Shown: one piece after another, positions 12,230-24,655 of the stretch
Numbering within the stretch: the first letter of the stretch is position 1
Layout: every line of letters starts with the position of its first letter
Source of the DNA: Cymbidium sinense
Taxonomy: Eukaryota > Streptophyta > Magnoliopsida > Asparagales > Orchidaceae
Direction of reading: 5' to 3'
Assembly: GCA_021442155.1 (NCBI GenBank)
Contig: CM038215.1
Span: forward strand, 214,762,982 to 214,826,981
Length of the DNA stretch: 64,000 nt
Position numbers and translations under genes: made by a program
Notes under the pieces: generated by a model
Told to the model about the DNA's origin: nothing
The model's input: the letters and a program-made list of their open reading frames with translations, nothing else
Databases searched by the model: none

Positions 12230-12830
12230 GAGGTGATAAAAGAAAGAGATGTTAAAAGATTAGTACTCTCACCAAAGATTATTATGGTTTGCCCACCAAG
12301 CTCCCAAACTTCAAGAATAACTCAAATAATTTATAATTGTTAAGAAAATCTCATTTTATTCTAGAAAGTTAGGCTATTTATAGCTATTACAATTATCTTT
12401 CAAAATAAAATAAAATTATAAAATGGAGGGAAAGGTGGGTGGAAATATTAATATGAGATATTAAGTTATCTTATTATTTTATGCTACCCATCTATTTCAC
12501 ATGCTAATATTTTATATGGATTCTACTACCTTATATATCATGCTTTGAAATTTAAATTTAAAGTTTCAAACCTGAAGTTTCATGAAAAAAATTAAAATTT
12601 ATATTATTTAAAAATGAAATAATATTATAGCCTTAGAATGCTAATGGATGAAGCATTCTTCTTTTTTGAATTATCTTAGGCTTTTAACTTGAGATATAGA
12701 AAATGGATCTTGAGCTCTAATTTGTTGATCACATGCTGTTGTACATATTATTATTTTTATAACATAATTATGACTAGTATTAAGTAGAGCATGGACCTTA
12801 TAGTGAAAATTAATATGCATTTGGGTTGAT
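12230..12830 (-). promoter_or_regulatory. Possible unrelated LTR-type promoter segment
   Basis: On the minus strand GCTATAAATAGCC (12372-12384) is a good TATA box within a palindromic context. It is followed by a leader-like segment ending near 12290 with GAAGTTTGGGAGCTTGG. The layout resembles the U3/R part of a small LTR, but no second copy, termini or target duplication are visible, so the assignment is weak. Confidence 0.25.
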
Positions 12831-15055
12831 ATTAAGAATTATTGACTAATAAAGTGATCTTTTTACAAAAAGGGGGGAAACAAACTTGATGCTGAGTTTC
12901 ATATAATAGTAGTAGTTGATATTATCTTATAATATAAGTAGTTCAATGAATTTATTAACTTAAACAAAATGTGTTTAATTTAAAAAATTATGTTATGATT
13001 ATTTAAATAATAAGTGATAATCATTTATAGCAATCAATTGGTTGAAATTAATAAGAATCAACTATACTTTTATTGACCATGAAAGAGACTTAATTAAAAA
13101 ATAAATATTAGTTTAAATTCTAGGCTTTTAGAGTTTAATATATTTTATATTAATTAAATGTTCAAGACTACTATTAAATTATTTTTAATTAGTTCAAATA
13201 TTTAAAAAATACACAAAATTATTAGAGGATAGCTAATAATTCGAATTTGTGGGTATTTGGTCAATGAGAAAAAAATGAGTGAATTATTATGAGTTTTTTA
13301 GGTTTAATTAATGTTAGTTTATGGTTTATTTTCATATTTTAGTATTTTATTAGCAAAATGTTCTCATTAAAGATAAAAATATAAAAAATTAAATATTTTC
13401 AAGGACAAAGCTTAGGCATTATGCTATGTAGCATCTCAACACCAATATAAAGTAAATTGGATGCAAAGACAAAGAAGCTAGCACCATGGTGCTAGAATAC
13501 TAGTGTTATGACATAATAATTGCCAAAGATTTTGATTCAAAATAGTGATCCCAGTGCCTTAGAACTGCAAAAAGAAGTGCTATGGAGCTAAAATAAGCAA
13601 AAAGAAGCTAAAAAAATGCTAGAAGATTGTATGGTTAGGACCATCATGTTGAAACATATCACCACAGTTCTAGATCCCTTCTATTCAAAGTAGAATGACA
13701 GAGCCATTAGTGTTATGATGCCACCATCTAGCACAACGTGTTATACCCGATATATTTAATTTTTAAGTAAATTAATTTAGAGCCACATCAGAGAGTTACA
13801 TGGTTAGTTTTAAAACTAGTTTTGAAAAGGTGTGTCCATTCATTGAGGGGGACGAGTGCGGTAGTGTAAAAAAAATTTATGTTATATTTTGGAGGATTCT
13901 TATGTTATTTTAGTGACTAATGTTTGAGTAATGTGGGGAGTGAGACTTCAAGTGAGTGAGTGAGTGTGAAAGGTGTGAAGGAGATTATACTCAGGAGATC
14001 AAGGAGAAGGAGACAATAAATTTAGGAGAACAATTTTGTAGTTCAGTCTTTCCTATTCTTAATGTTTTCTAGTGTATTTATATATGCTCAAGTATTGTGG
14101 TTGTGTTTTGTATTTGAGAATGTTAAATTAAATGTTTGAACTATTTATGGTGAATATAAGCCCTTCTTATAAATCATTATGCTGATGTTGAGATAATTAT
14201 GTACTGTCATTGCTTAATTATTTTATTTTTCATTGCACTTGATTTAGTTGTGGAATGATCACTCATAATCTTAAAATATAGTGTGATCTGTAGATATATA
14301 GAAAGTCATGGAAGAACAATTAAGAAAAGTAAACAAATATTTCAAATACATAAAATATAGTATTTAAAGATTTGCAATCATTAGGGAAATAATTAAAAAT
14401 GCAATCACTCCATGCTAATTAGTATATAAATATAAATAATTAATGATAATGATTAGGTTGTTTAGTTATTTGTGGAAACTAGAAGAAATAATTGCTCCTA
14501 ATTAATAATAACTTTGGAGAAAAATATCAACATAAGATTTTTAAAATTGGCTTAGAGGATCTATAGATTCATGATACTTTTCCCATATTGAATTAAAAAA
14601 AAATTGGGACACTTTATAAAATTTTCATAATAAAACATTTTCTTAATTTTGAGATGTTGGATAAAGCTTATGTGAATTATATTAGTAGTTAACTTAATAA
14701 AATTTTCTAAATAGATCCTTGAGGGAACAATACTCTTCTCATCACTACATTACTTGAATGGCATTTACGAATTTACGTACATCATTATAGCCAATCACAT
14801 AGTAATTATAAATTTGGATTATGAATCTTGCCTTTTAATAATGGATTTATGGTAATGCTTTATCAAGATTTTTCTTAATAGTTTTTTGAGTAATGAATTT
14901 CTTATTTGCAACATATTTTAATGAAAATCACATGTGTGAGTTTAATAAGGATGCAAAAGTTCCATAGGATGATTAAACCATTAAAGCTTTAGAAAGTCAT
15001 TTTGATTATTAAGGCAAGTGTATGAAAATTATTTATGATCTTTTATGATGGTTGT
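12831..15055. other. Unassigned AT-rich stretch
   Basis: No gene. 13430-13740 contains a local GC-richer segment with repeated GCTAGAA/GCACCATGGTGC words, and 13790-14060 a GA-rich segment with GAGTGAGTGAGTG. Both look like relics of other retroelements but I cannot classify them. Confidence 0.3.
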
Positions 15056-15071
15056 TGTGGTGTTTAAAAAT

Positions 15072-15139
15072 TAGGGACATAGCTATAGTGGGGGCAATTG
15101 GGTGCCCGTGCTACTGCTGGCCCACTAGTGGGAGAGGGA

Positions 15140-15191
<52 letters not shown>

Positions 15192-15922
15192 AAAATCACT
15201 TTCCATCATTTGTAATGTTTCTTATAAGGCTAGGCCAAACAGAGATTAAATATTTCATGTAATTTATAATTTCATTTTTACCAACTTAATTATTTTGAAA
15301 TTATTAGAATAAATTTATATTATCAGGAAAGAATACATTCACCAAGAGAGAATCAACTCTTTATTTCAAACTAGAAAATTTTAAATAATTCAATATTTAA
15401 ATAATAATAATTAGTATTATTAGATAAATAAAATATATAAAATAATAATTCTAGAAAATAATAATAATTAGTAAGATAATACCATTATATTTATAAAAGA
15501 AAAAAAATATAAATAGATAAGAATGTAAAAATTACTAGTTTTATTTTAATTAATTGACTAATTTATTGAGAATAAAGAATTAAATTACATATTTTCTTAA
15601 TGAGGAATGGGCAAAGGTGTAAATTGAGGAGGGGGGAAATTCTAAAAATTAACTTTTCTCTTAGGAGAAAAAAATTCTTAAAAACTTACTTTCCCACCCT
15701 CACAATTGGATAGTTTTAACTTGATATTTACCCAAAAATATTATCATGCAACAAAAATTAGGTGACTTGACAAAAATGAAATTATATATTATATATTTTT
15801 ATGTTAAAATTCATAATAAATTTTTTTGAAATCTCTATTTAAAACCTCGATGAAAAGGTTAAGACTACTTTTAAAATTATTAGTTTGTGCCCCCACTAAA
15901 AAATCTTTTGGCTTCGCCCCTG
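15072..15922. mobile_element. Non-autonomous hAT-like element in LTR C
   Basis: 851 bp, flanked by near-identical 8-bp duplications TTAAAAAT (15064-15071) and TTAAAAAA (15923-15930). The right terminus read inward is CAGGGGCGAAGCCAAAAG and later AGTGGGGGC. The left is TAGGGACATAGCTATAGTGGGGGC, a diverged partner. CAGGGGCGRAGC-type termini with 8-bp duplications are typical of plant hAT elements. There is no transposase frame. A (GA)n microsatellite lies near the left end. Removing it rejoins the 3' end of LTR C. Confidence 0.75.
15144..15187. repeat. (GA)n microsatellite
   Basis: About 22 GA dinucleotides, inside the hAT-like element. It creates an artificial Arg-Glu repeat frame. Confidence 0.95.
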
Positions 15923-18900
15923 TTAAAAAAATATGTGAGGATACCATGTAGATTTTGGGGGTACATATTTAAATGATAGGATGCAACATTAAGGGATGAA
16001 ACACCATCTTGAAAGATATACCCCACAATAGACTGAATCACCTAATAAGGTCTCCTAAGGTTGATGGTTCTATGTATACTAGAGATTTTTCTCCTGCCAT
16101 ACATAAATGAAGTAAGAAAAGGTTTATCTCAAGCTGGGTTATAAGTTCTCAATAGGGTAAGCTCCTATAGTTAATTATATCTTAAAAGTAATGAATGTCC
16201 TAAGAAAACTCTTGATTAAAGTTATTAGCTAACATCTTTATGAATTTCAAAGTTTAGAGCAAAAAATTGATATATTTGTGTGCAAATGGAAAAATGCAAT
16301 TAGGAAGAGTTCTTAACAAAGACTAAAATAAGATAAGTAGGTAGTACTTGTGATATTAGAAAGTTTAGTGAGCACTTCAATCTATCTTATAGTGAGGCTT
16401 TATATTTTTAAAATAGAGAATCATTATTATTTAAATTAATATTTTATTAAAATAGTAGGACTTATATTTCAACAACACAAGACTATAAAAATGCCTAAAA
16501 TGTGAGGATTTATACTTGTAGTAAAGAAGAAACAAGCTACCTAATGTCCTAAATCTAATGCGCTCTAGTATAAGCTAAGAACTCGACTTAGTCAAATGAG
16601 TGGATATAATATTTTGGCTCACATCCACTAGAGAGAGTGAACCTACTCTGACTCTTCTAGACATAAAATGATTGGAGTAGCTGTCAACTAATACCTCCTA
16701 TGCTTTAAATCAATGTAAATAAGTCATATGTTAATGTAAGATAGTTTAGCTACTATTTATTAAGAAAAAAATCTAAAATCCTAAACTCACTCCTTAGGAA
16801 TCTAGGATCAAGGTTGGTATGAATAATGTCTTAAACTAATGTAATAAATATTTCTTCTTTTCTAAATTTTAGATTCTCAATTTTGAATGAAGTTTGAGTG
16901 GATAAGTATTTCTATATGCATGATGAAATTACATTATATGTCAAATCAGTAAGAAAGGTGTTCTTCACTCTAGGGGTTATTGTTAAAGGTTCTACACCCT
17001 TTATTGAGTAATGAGTGAAGATCCCCCATATTCAAAGAAGGAAAGACAAGTTGATTATGAGATGATCTTATATCCATCATGGACCTATGATTTTTAAATC
17101 TTTTAGTTGATTAAGTTCCATTCCATGCTTTAAAATAAGGTAATGAATTATTAGTTTTTTTATTTTAGATATTAAGTTAGGGTTAATAAATTTAAATCTT
17201 AAAGGGCCTATCAAAATTCAAAACATACATCAAAAGATCACACTCTAAGAAACCTATGAAAATCATGTTACTTCTATTGCATAATCAAAATAAACACACC
17301 AAATCAAATGAATCAAATTAAAAAAATAAAATACTAGTGTGGTAAGGTTCTGCTATACATCCTAAAAAAATAAAAAAAAAAATTAGGTAGTCAAGCTTTA
17401 TCCTTATACAACATGATTACAATAAATATTATAACAAAATAAAGTCAGGTCTAAGCTTCATAGGGCCTCCTAGGTTAAAGCCTTATATTCACTGCTCATC
17501 TTAAACTCCGTAGCTCTAATTTTAATCTTATTATAAGTCACATTTTAGAATATAAAATAAAAATTATAAGTATACTTATAAAATAATGGTTAGTTAAGGC
17601 ACTCATACACACCAGGTAGTTATATTTCACATAATTGGGCTTAACACTAGTGGGTACTAGGCCCACCTATCATATTAATGGGTTATACTTAGAGTGGCAA
17701 ATAACACCTACAAGTAAGAATCATTTAATTTATTTTTGTTATAGTGCTCCCCTTTTATTAAGCATAGCCCATTGCAAAAAATATCATTAGTCTAATAAAT
17801 ATCATCATACTATTCAGACTACGTACATTCAATCCTAACATATAGTTTCAAATAATATACCACAAAATAAGAAAAAAATAATTACATCATAATCAACCAC
17901 AGGCCTAGCCTAGGTTTAGGATTGGTGGCCTATTAATTTAATGTGTGTGCAATGGCTAGTGTGGTGAGGAAAAGCTAGGTTTTAGTGTTCATATTATGAT
18001 TTCAAAATAAGGTTAACTTATTATGATCGAATGGTTTTAATTCAAGTGATTAGTGATTTAGGGATAGCTTTTATTGTAATTTTAAAATTGCCATTCGAGA
18101 ATTAATGTTGTGAAGAGCATGAGTCTTGATGAAATCTTACTTAAACCAAATCTTGTTTCAATTATGCATGTTCCTCTTTTTGAGATTAATCAACTAAAAT
18201 AAGATAGATTTATGGCATGTGAACCAACCCTACATCATTTATTTTATTTAACATATATTGATGGCATGTATGCTTATGAGTTAAATGAAGATGAGAATTT
18301 TATTAAGTGAGCATAAATTTATATTTAATAGTTAGTAGATATTATGCTTGCATTAAATTCTTATATATGATGTCTTGCAACACATAAGTATGCAACATTA
18401 TTGAACTAGTAGGTCAAGGTAATAAGTCCTCCTTCAGACTAGTAGCCCTGCACCCTTAGGTGTCCAACTTATATATCTTATGGTTATGAATATGCATGCA
18501 TTATAAATGAAATTCCTAAGTGACATGAATACATACTTCATATGAATTGTGTAGAAATCATAGGTACATGGCATTGTTAAACTAGTGAGTCAAGGTAATA
18601 AGACATCTTTCAGACCAAAGCCCTATGCCCTTGGCTATCCAGCCTATATACCTTATGATTACATTAAGCATATAATTCTATATGAATACATAATAAATTT
18701 TAATTTGATTAAACTTATGACATGATGAGATATTTTTTTTGTATTTTTTTATCATATACCATATATGTGTATATGCATTTTTGAAATTAAAGAAAGTAAA
18801 TTTTAAAAATAATTATCATGATTGACTTGAAATAATTATTAGAGTTGGGTAATAGCTTAAAGAACATCTCCTAAAATCTTAAAGTCAATTCAGTGGTATT

Positions 18901-20089
18901 TAAGGCTTAATTTAAAATACCATTTACAATCAAACATAATTACTCTTTAATTACTTTGTAAAAATTAAGGCTTTTATTTTAATTAAATTCTCTTATATTT
19001 AAGCTTTATTGAGAGTATTTATTTGAATTTTTAAATTTTCTATAATAAGTTATAATTTTTCAAAGTTATGGTCATTTAAATGGATTTTTAATCATAAATG
19101 ATTGATTTATGCAATTAGTGCTAATACGACAATGCTTTATGTGCAGTACCATGGACTTGACTATTAAACCATCCTACATGATAGGTACATAATGGTGGTG
19201 AATGCACTTCATTCTGAGCTATTCGATCAAAGATCGAGTGATCGAGATTAATCCTATAGTTATAAGATGAACACCGTTCATCTTTCACTACATGATATGA
19301 GCTAACAAAGGCTCAAATTGAGCGAGAAATAATTCCAAAACCATCAAGGTGGGAATCTATCAATCCTATAGCTTGATTCTCATGGCATTAACATTATCTT
19401 CATAAATTACTATGGCCTAAGGGCTATTCTATAATTTGAGAGGGATTACCTCATTATGATGTGGCTTCACCTTGAAAAGGCAAAGCCCTACTATTGAAGT
19501 CCCCAATTGCCTCTTTGTTGGTTGCTCCTAAGATTAAACTCTGTCGCTACATCATTGAAATTGGTTTAGCTATATACTCTAGTGCTCGAATTAAGTGTTT
19601 CTTGATTCATTCAAGCTCACTAAAGTATGGAGAGTATGTGAGGAGGAGGAATTAGGCTCTAGTATAATTTGAGTGAGGTGGCAAGGAGAGCTCATAGATG
19701 CTTGGGGACTCTCTCTAGTATGCTAAGGAGTGTGTGTGTTGAGTTTGAAAAGTTAGGAGGGAGTAATCCCCCTCCACATGTGAACCACATAGAGAGGTTA
19801 GTTTAGCCTTAACCACTCAGCCAAGTAGTAGACTAAGCCATGAAAGAGCTTAGAGTAATGAGCTAACCTTCCTTGAGTGGATGGGAAATTTTGATGGCTT
19901 GAATTGAAATGGACAACCCATGTTGGTGACCCAAGGGTTGCCAAAGGTGAAGTTGACTTCACTTTAGTCAATGGATGGATCGAATAACTTTAGGTCTAGC
20001 TTGGATAGCTTAGGAGAGCTAAAGACATGCTAAGGGTGCTACCTTGACTAAAGATGGGGAGTGGACTTTGCCATTTTACATTTTTGTCT

Positions 20090-21000
20090 CATATGAAATT
20101 CTTAGTTCACTTAGTTTGGGTTGTACCAAATTCACCTTGGGTTGGTTCCACTTGGTTAGGTCTTAAAGAATACAAAAATGAGTTGTGCCAAGCATAGTTG
20201 GGCTTGGCTCTTGGTGACCTATTTTGGTCAATTTAGGTTCAATTAGGTTAGGTTCATATGGTGATTAGATACATGTTGGTGCGATTGATTAAATTTAGTT
20301 TGCATTGGATTGAGATTTAGCTCATATGGGTTCATGTAGGTCAACTTGGTCAATTTGACCAAATTGAGTTCAATTGAGGGTTGAGTAATATTTGGTATTG
20401 AATTTAGAGTGGACTATAAGCTTTGGTTGGGTTCAATTTGGATTAGATTAGGTTTTAGTTCAATTTGATACTTTTGGCCAAATTGGCAAGGTTAGGTCAA
20501 TTGAGTTAAATTGACCTAATTAGGTTTAGTTCAATAATCAATTTGGGGATGATTGTAGGTAATAGTTTGATTTAGTTTGAAGTAGATTGAGTCATGGCAT
20601 AACTTGGTTCTTTAGGTCAAATTAGACTAAGTGGATCAACTTGGTCAATTTAATTAAATTTGTTCAATTGAAGATTAAAGCATGCTTAATGATCAATTTG
20701 TGGTTGATTATAGACTTGGTTTGGATTAGGTTATGTCTCAATATATTTTATTTAGGATTAACTTGCGCTTAGTGAGTCAATTAGCAAGTTGGACATTAAT
20801 TGGGCTTCAATCAAATCTAAATGATGTTGATAATGCTTTGGGGATGATTAAATGGTTTAGATCAATCTTGGGGTTTTACCCCTTTAGGCCCAAATTGTTC
20901 AACATTAGTCAATAGGGTCAATCAGCCCTCAATTGGGTTCAATTTGAGTTTAGTTATTCTTTGGTATTGAGCTTGATTTTAAATTGATTTGGGTGTTATG
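20090..21000 (-). repeat. Degenerate TTGACC/GGTCAA tandem array in LTR C
   Basis: Imperfect units with TTAGGTCAATTT, GGTCAATTTGACC and TTCAATTGA words. Corresponds to the array at 34221-35160 in LTR E, but is shorter. Confidence 0.55.
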
Positions 21001-21479
21001 TGTAGGTTTGGGTTAGTCAGACTATGTGGGGTATATTAGTCCATTGACTGAACCATAAATACTGGCTTAACCCAAGGTTATGTCCCATGAGCCTTTGGCT
21101 TGATTTTGTGTCTTCACTAGATCGCTAGATGTGTCCTAGTGTCTAAGTGAAAGAAATCTTAGTTCCTAGGTTGGATCCTAGGTCTAGGGAATGATATGTG
21201 TCAACCTCACTAAAAGTAAGGTTAACAACTATCTCACAAGTGTATAACCTTGAGACTCAATATTTTTCACCTTTAGCAAATGATTCAATGCTTTTAGAGG
21301 TTCGTGATTTAGCATCTCTAGTCATTCAATTTAGGGTTTATTGGTCAAAATGATTAAATTGGGATCCTCTTTGACCTCAACCCAAAATCAGATGCATACT
21401 TTAAATGATTGACATATTATAATCAGATATCTAAATATGTAAGAAATTATTTTAAATGAGTTAATTATAAAGAAATAAT

Positions 21480-21960
21480 GAGGGTAAAAAAAAGTATACC
21501 ATTATCAAACCTTGATTGACCCTTGATTGAACCATGATCAAATTATAATTAAATTAGAAAATAGCCATTATCAAATCATCTTTAAATAATTTATGAAGAT
21601 AATCAAATAATCTTTAAACAATCTTTAAATTGTCTTCAAACATCATATAATTATCTTCAAGCCTTCTTCAAATCATTTCTAAACCATGATCAAAATTTTT
21701 TACAAATTATGTTAAAATATAATTTTAATCTTGTTTGAAAGTTTGAATAATGTTTAAAGATGATTCATACAAGGTTTGATCATGGCAAGATAATGGTTTG
21801 ATCATGATTTGATGTTAGTTCAATCATGGTTTGATTGTGGTTTAATCATGGTTAAATCTTGATTCAATTATAGTTTGATCATTATTTAATTTTAGTTTAA
21901 TCATAAATTTGAGATGATTTGAATACATTTTGAAAGTGATTTGAAGATAGTTTGAATAAA
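21480..21960. repeat. Foldback-like low-complexity inverted repeat
   Basis: The left part (21510-21700) is rich in AACCATGATCAAA and CTTCAAAC words and the right part (21740-21950) in their complements, TTTGATCATGG and GTTTGAA, around a centre near 21720. The right part also has a ~20-25-base tandem pattern (GGTTTGATCATGATTTGAT...). I see no clean termini, so it could be a decayed foldback element or a minisatellite pair. Confidence 0.55.
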
Positions 21961-22889
21961 TTCATAGTAAGGTGATGTTGAATGCAAGTTTAGGTTTTAG
22001 ATATAGAGTGAAAATACTCAATTCAAATATAAATATTAACCATTACTAACTTTAAATAAATGATGAATAGAGAGACCATCACTATGAAGAATTACTGTAA
22101 CTTAGATACATATGTTTTGTAATGATTGAAGATGCTAATAAGAGGAGTGGTTGAGAAGCTTTTATGATCGAAGGTCAAAATTGTTCTACAAAAATTTCAA
22201 CTCCTTTTTATAAGAAGTGAAGGTATGTTAATCTAAAATAAACTTTTGAGCAAATTTATTTTATAAAATAACCAATAAGAACATTTCTCCAAAAATAACT
22301 ATTATGTAGCATATAACCATCACTTCAAATTATCATTATTTTTACAAATTTGTTAATTATATTAGCTGTTACTTTTATTTTTAAACTATAAAATGATAAA
22401 ATTCCATCATGATAAATAATATAAAGAACTATATTTGATGTAGAATAAGTGTAATAAATGTAAGAAAATTTAATACATATGGTCCATAATAGAAGAAATT
22501 AAACTAATATTCAAATATCGTCAATGTTTGTTTAATTAGAGAAATATGTCTGAATGTTCATTTTAGACAAAAAAAATATTTTGACGTAGTATAACTTGTT
22601 GTTTTCATGAATTAGTTATTAAATTCTATCATGAATGAAATTGATTGGAATTTTTTAAAACCTTTGTTTGAACATGCTTCAAAACCTTAGCAAAAGCCTT
22701 CATTCAAACATGGTTTGAACCTTGGTCCATGCAATGCTTTCAAAAATGCTCCTTCATTTATCTCTCAATGTTTCTTAGAAAGGCATTGCTTGGATTGGTA
22801 GTGAAGGCAACAACTAGATCAATTCTATAAGAAGATGAAAAGTTCCAAATGGGACACATGACATATGAAGGAGAGTAGGAGTTTATGGT
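21961..22889. other. Unassigned AT-rich stretch
   Basis: No gene or recognisable element seen. The short fragment before 21480 (21238-21479) is likewise featureless. Confidence 0.4.
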
Positions 22890-23245
22890 GACCAGCTACA
22901 TGTGAGAGGAAGATGAGTTTGTTAATAAGATCAACATTGTGTGAAGAAGAATAAAAATTTTGATGAAGCTTATTGTGGAAGGCATTAATGAGATCAATGT
23001 CATGTGAAGGAGAAGTTGAAAATATGAGACCTCATTAAGGAAGTAATTAGAGGACTTCTAATGTCTAATGGAAAAGATTCGACCACGATAAAGCCCATTG
23101 GGAAAGGCATCACATGACTAGTAATGTGTAAAGGAGAAGATTTATTTGCGATGAAGCTCGCTAGGGAAGGCATCATGAGACCTACAACAAATAAATGAGA
23201 AGATTCATTTCTGTGAAAGCATGCTATAGGCAAAAGGCTATACCA
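22890..23245. repeat. ~60-65-bp minisatellite, about six diverged units
   Basis: Recurring pattern: GATGAAGCTYGCT, GGAAGGCATCA, GAGACCT, then AATGAGAAGATT. Anchors fall at ~22960-22985 (GATGAAGCTTATTGTGGAAGG), ~23085 (AAAGCCCATTGGGAAAGG), ~23150 (GATGAAGCTCGCTAGGGAAGG) and ~23215 (GTGAAAGCATGCTATAGGCAAAAGG). The 112-residue minus-strand open frame over it is a by-product of the repeat. Confidence 0.65.
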
Positions 23246-24095
23246 AAAAAGGTGATAAAAATGAAGGTTCGATAATGATGAGAATTTTAAAGCCTTGGAT
23301 AAAGGTTCAAACCACAAATCAATCAAAATAAGTTCCAACTAATTTGAATTAGGTTCAAATCAATTTTGTTTGTGAATATCCCTCATTAGGGGTGAGTTCA
23401 GCTGACTAAACATTTAAGCATATTTCATCATGAAAATACACAGTGGAGATTTTCACCCGATTGTATGTAAGGCATAGTTAGTCAAATTTTTACCCTCAGA
23501 TTTTTAATACATTTAAATTTATTTAATTTCTTATAACAAGGTTGTTATTTCAGTTCTTTTAATAGCATTAGTTTTTTGTATAACTAATAGACTTAAGTCT
23601 ATATAAAGGTGTTATTTTATATTGGGGGCTCATCGCATTATAGTTATCCCTTTTCTTTCTTTCTATAATCCCACAGCATCCTATTCCAGAAATAATATTA
23701 TTTTAAAAAATTTTATATAAAAAGTTATGCCTTATAAGCACTTGTTGAAATGAATCAAATGAAATTTTCTTCAAATAAAAGAAAGAGGATTCTGGTAAAT
23801 TTAATTTATTATATCTACAAATGGGGCATAAATAATTTATTCTGTATTTTTTTTTAAAGATTACTGTTAAAAGAAAAATGCGGTCCCAAACTCTGGCCCC
23901 AAAACAAATCCTGCATGAAAAGGCCAACTGATAGATGGCACGCAAAATAAGCACAGAATATCGACACCATGTCGCCAAGCTTTGGTCATAATCGACAGCA
24001 GACTTCACATGGGACTCCCACAGCTTCACAGACTTTGACTTGGCTTATTTGTTTCATTTTTCTGTCATCACTATGCCCATATCCATGTGTGGTAC
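23246..24095. other. Unassigned stretch
   Basis: No gene supported. A TATATAAAGG box occurs at ~23600 followed by TTGGGGGCTCATC at ~23620, which might be the end of a decayed LTR, but no partner is seen. A 108-residue minus-strand frame at 23703-24029 has no recognisable domain. Confidence 0.3.
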
Positions 24096-24123
24096 CTCTC
24101 TCTCTCTCTCTCTCTCTCTCCTC
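24096..24123. repeat. (CT)n microsatellite
   Basis: About 14 CT dinucleotides. Confidence 0.95.
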
Positions 24124-24125
24124 GG

Positions 24126-24655
24126 ATTAATTTTATTTTATGTCTTTTACTTTTGTTTCAATGTTATTTTTTTAAAACATATTTGTTTAGAAGCATTTTA
24201 TTTTTATTTTTAAAAATAAAATTTATGATTTTTTAATATGTTAAAATAATTTTTGATTGTTTTAGTATTTTTAAAAACTATAATCACCACCAAATATATT
24301 TTATTTCAAATAAAAATATAAATAAAATAAAATAAAAATAAAAAAGTTATAAACAAAAAAACAAAAAATGATTCTAATTGACCATTTAAAATCCAAAATC
24401 AAAAATATCTAAGAGGCCATTTGAGATGCCTTTGTCTTTTTGTTATATATATTTTTATTTAAAATAAAATATATTTAATGCTGATAGTAATTTTTACAAA
24501 CACTCAAAATATTCAAAAATGATTTTAATTTTTTTAAATAATATGATTTTTAAAAATTAAAAATAAAATACTTAAAAGTGCACTAAAACAAACATATTTA
24601 AAAATAACATAAAAGAAAAAAATAGAAAAATGTAAAATAAAATTGATCCCAAAAA
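24126..24655. mobile_element. MITE-like AT-rich inverted repeat, probably nested
   Basis: The left end (GGATTAATTTTATTTTATGTC, ~24124) is an inverted partner of the right end (TAAAATAAAATTGATCCC, ~24632). A second terminus-like motif, GAGGCCATTTGAGATGCC, begins inside at 24413 and pairs with the AACCTT end at 24658. The layout suggests one Tourist-like element inside another. It shares general design with the element at 43560-43833. Exact ends and target duplications are unclear. Confidence 0.5.

Larger units (their letters stand above)
15056..21237 (-). mobile_element. Giant LTR, copy C (diverged, carries a hAT insertion)
   Basis: Minus-strand LTR. The 5' terminus TGTTAACCTTAC (minus strand) is at 21237, and the 3' terminus is recognised on the plus strand as TGTGGTGTTT at 15056, split from the rest by a hAT element. 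Collinear blocks: GGTCAA-rich array ~20090-21000, duplicated box at ~18390-18480 and ~18570-18660 (AAGTCCTCCTTCAGACTAGTAGCCC), the AATAAGGTCTCCTAAGG segment at ~16045. Without the hAT element the LTR is about 5.3 kb, so it is shorter than E or G through deletions. The 5 bases outside the two ends (GTTGT and ACTAT) do not match, so no target duplication supports a simple solo LTR. Confidence 0.75.

Noticed and set aside
15052..15249. 65-residue frame with an Arg-Glu repeat
   Set aside because: It is a reading of the (GA)n tract in the hAT-like element.
18390..18660. CRISPR-like spaced repeats (the regularly recurring AAGACCTCC/GTAGCCC boxes)
   Set aside because: Only two copies per LTR, ~180-240 bases apart and diverged; they are an ancestral duplication in a plant LTR.
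23000..23338. 112-residue minus-strand frame
   Set aside because: It lies on the ~60-bp minisatellite; no known domain is visible.
23590..23640. TATATAAAGG followed by TTGGGGGCTCATC as an LTR end with primer-binding site
   Set aside because: No matching second LTR, no termini and no nearby gag; too little support.
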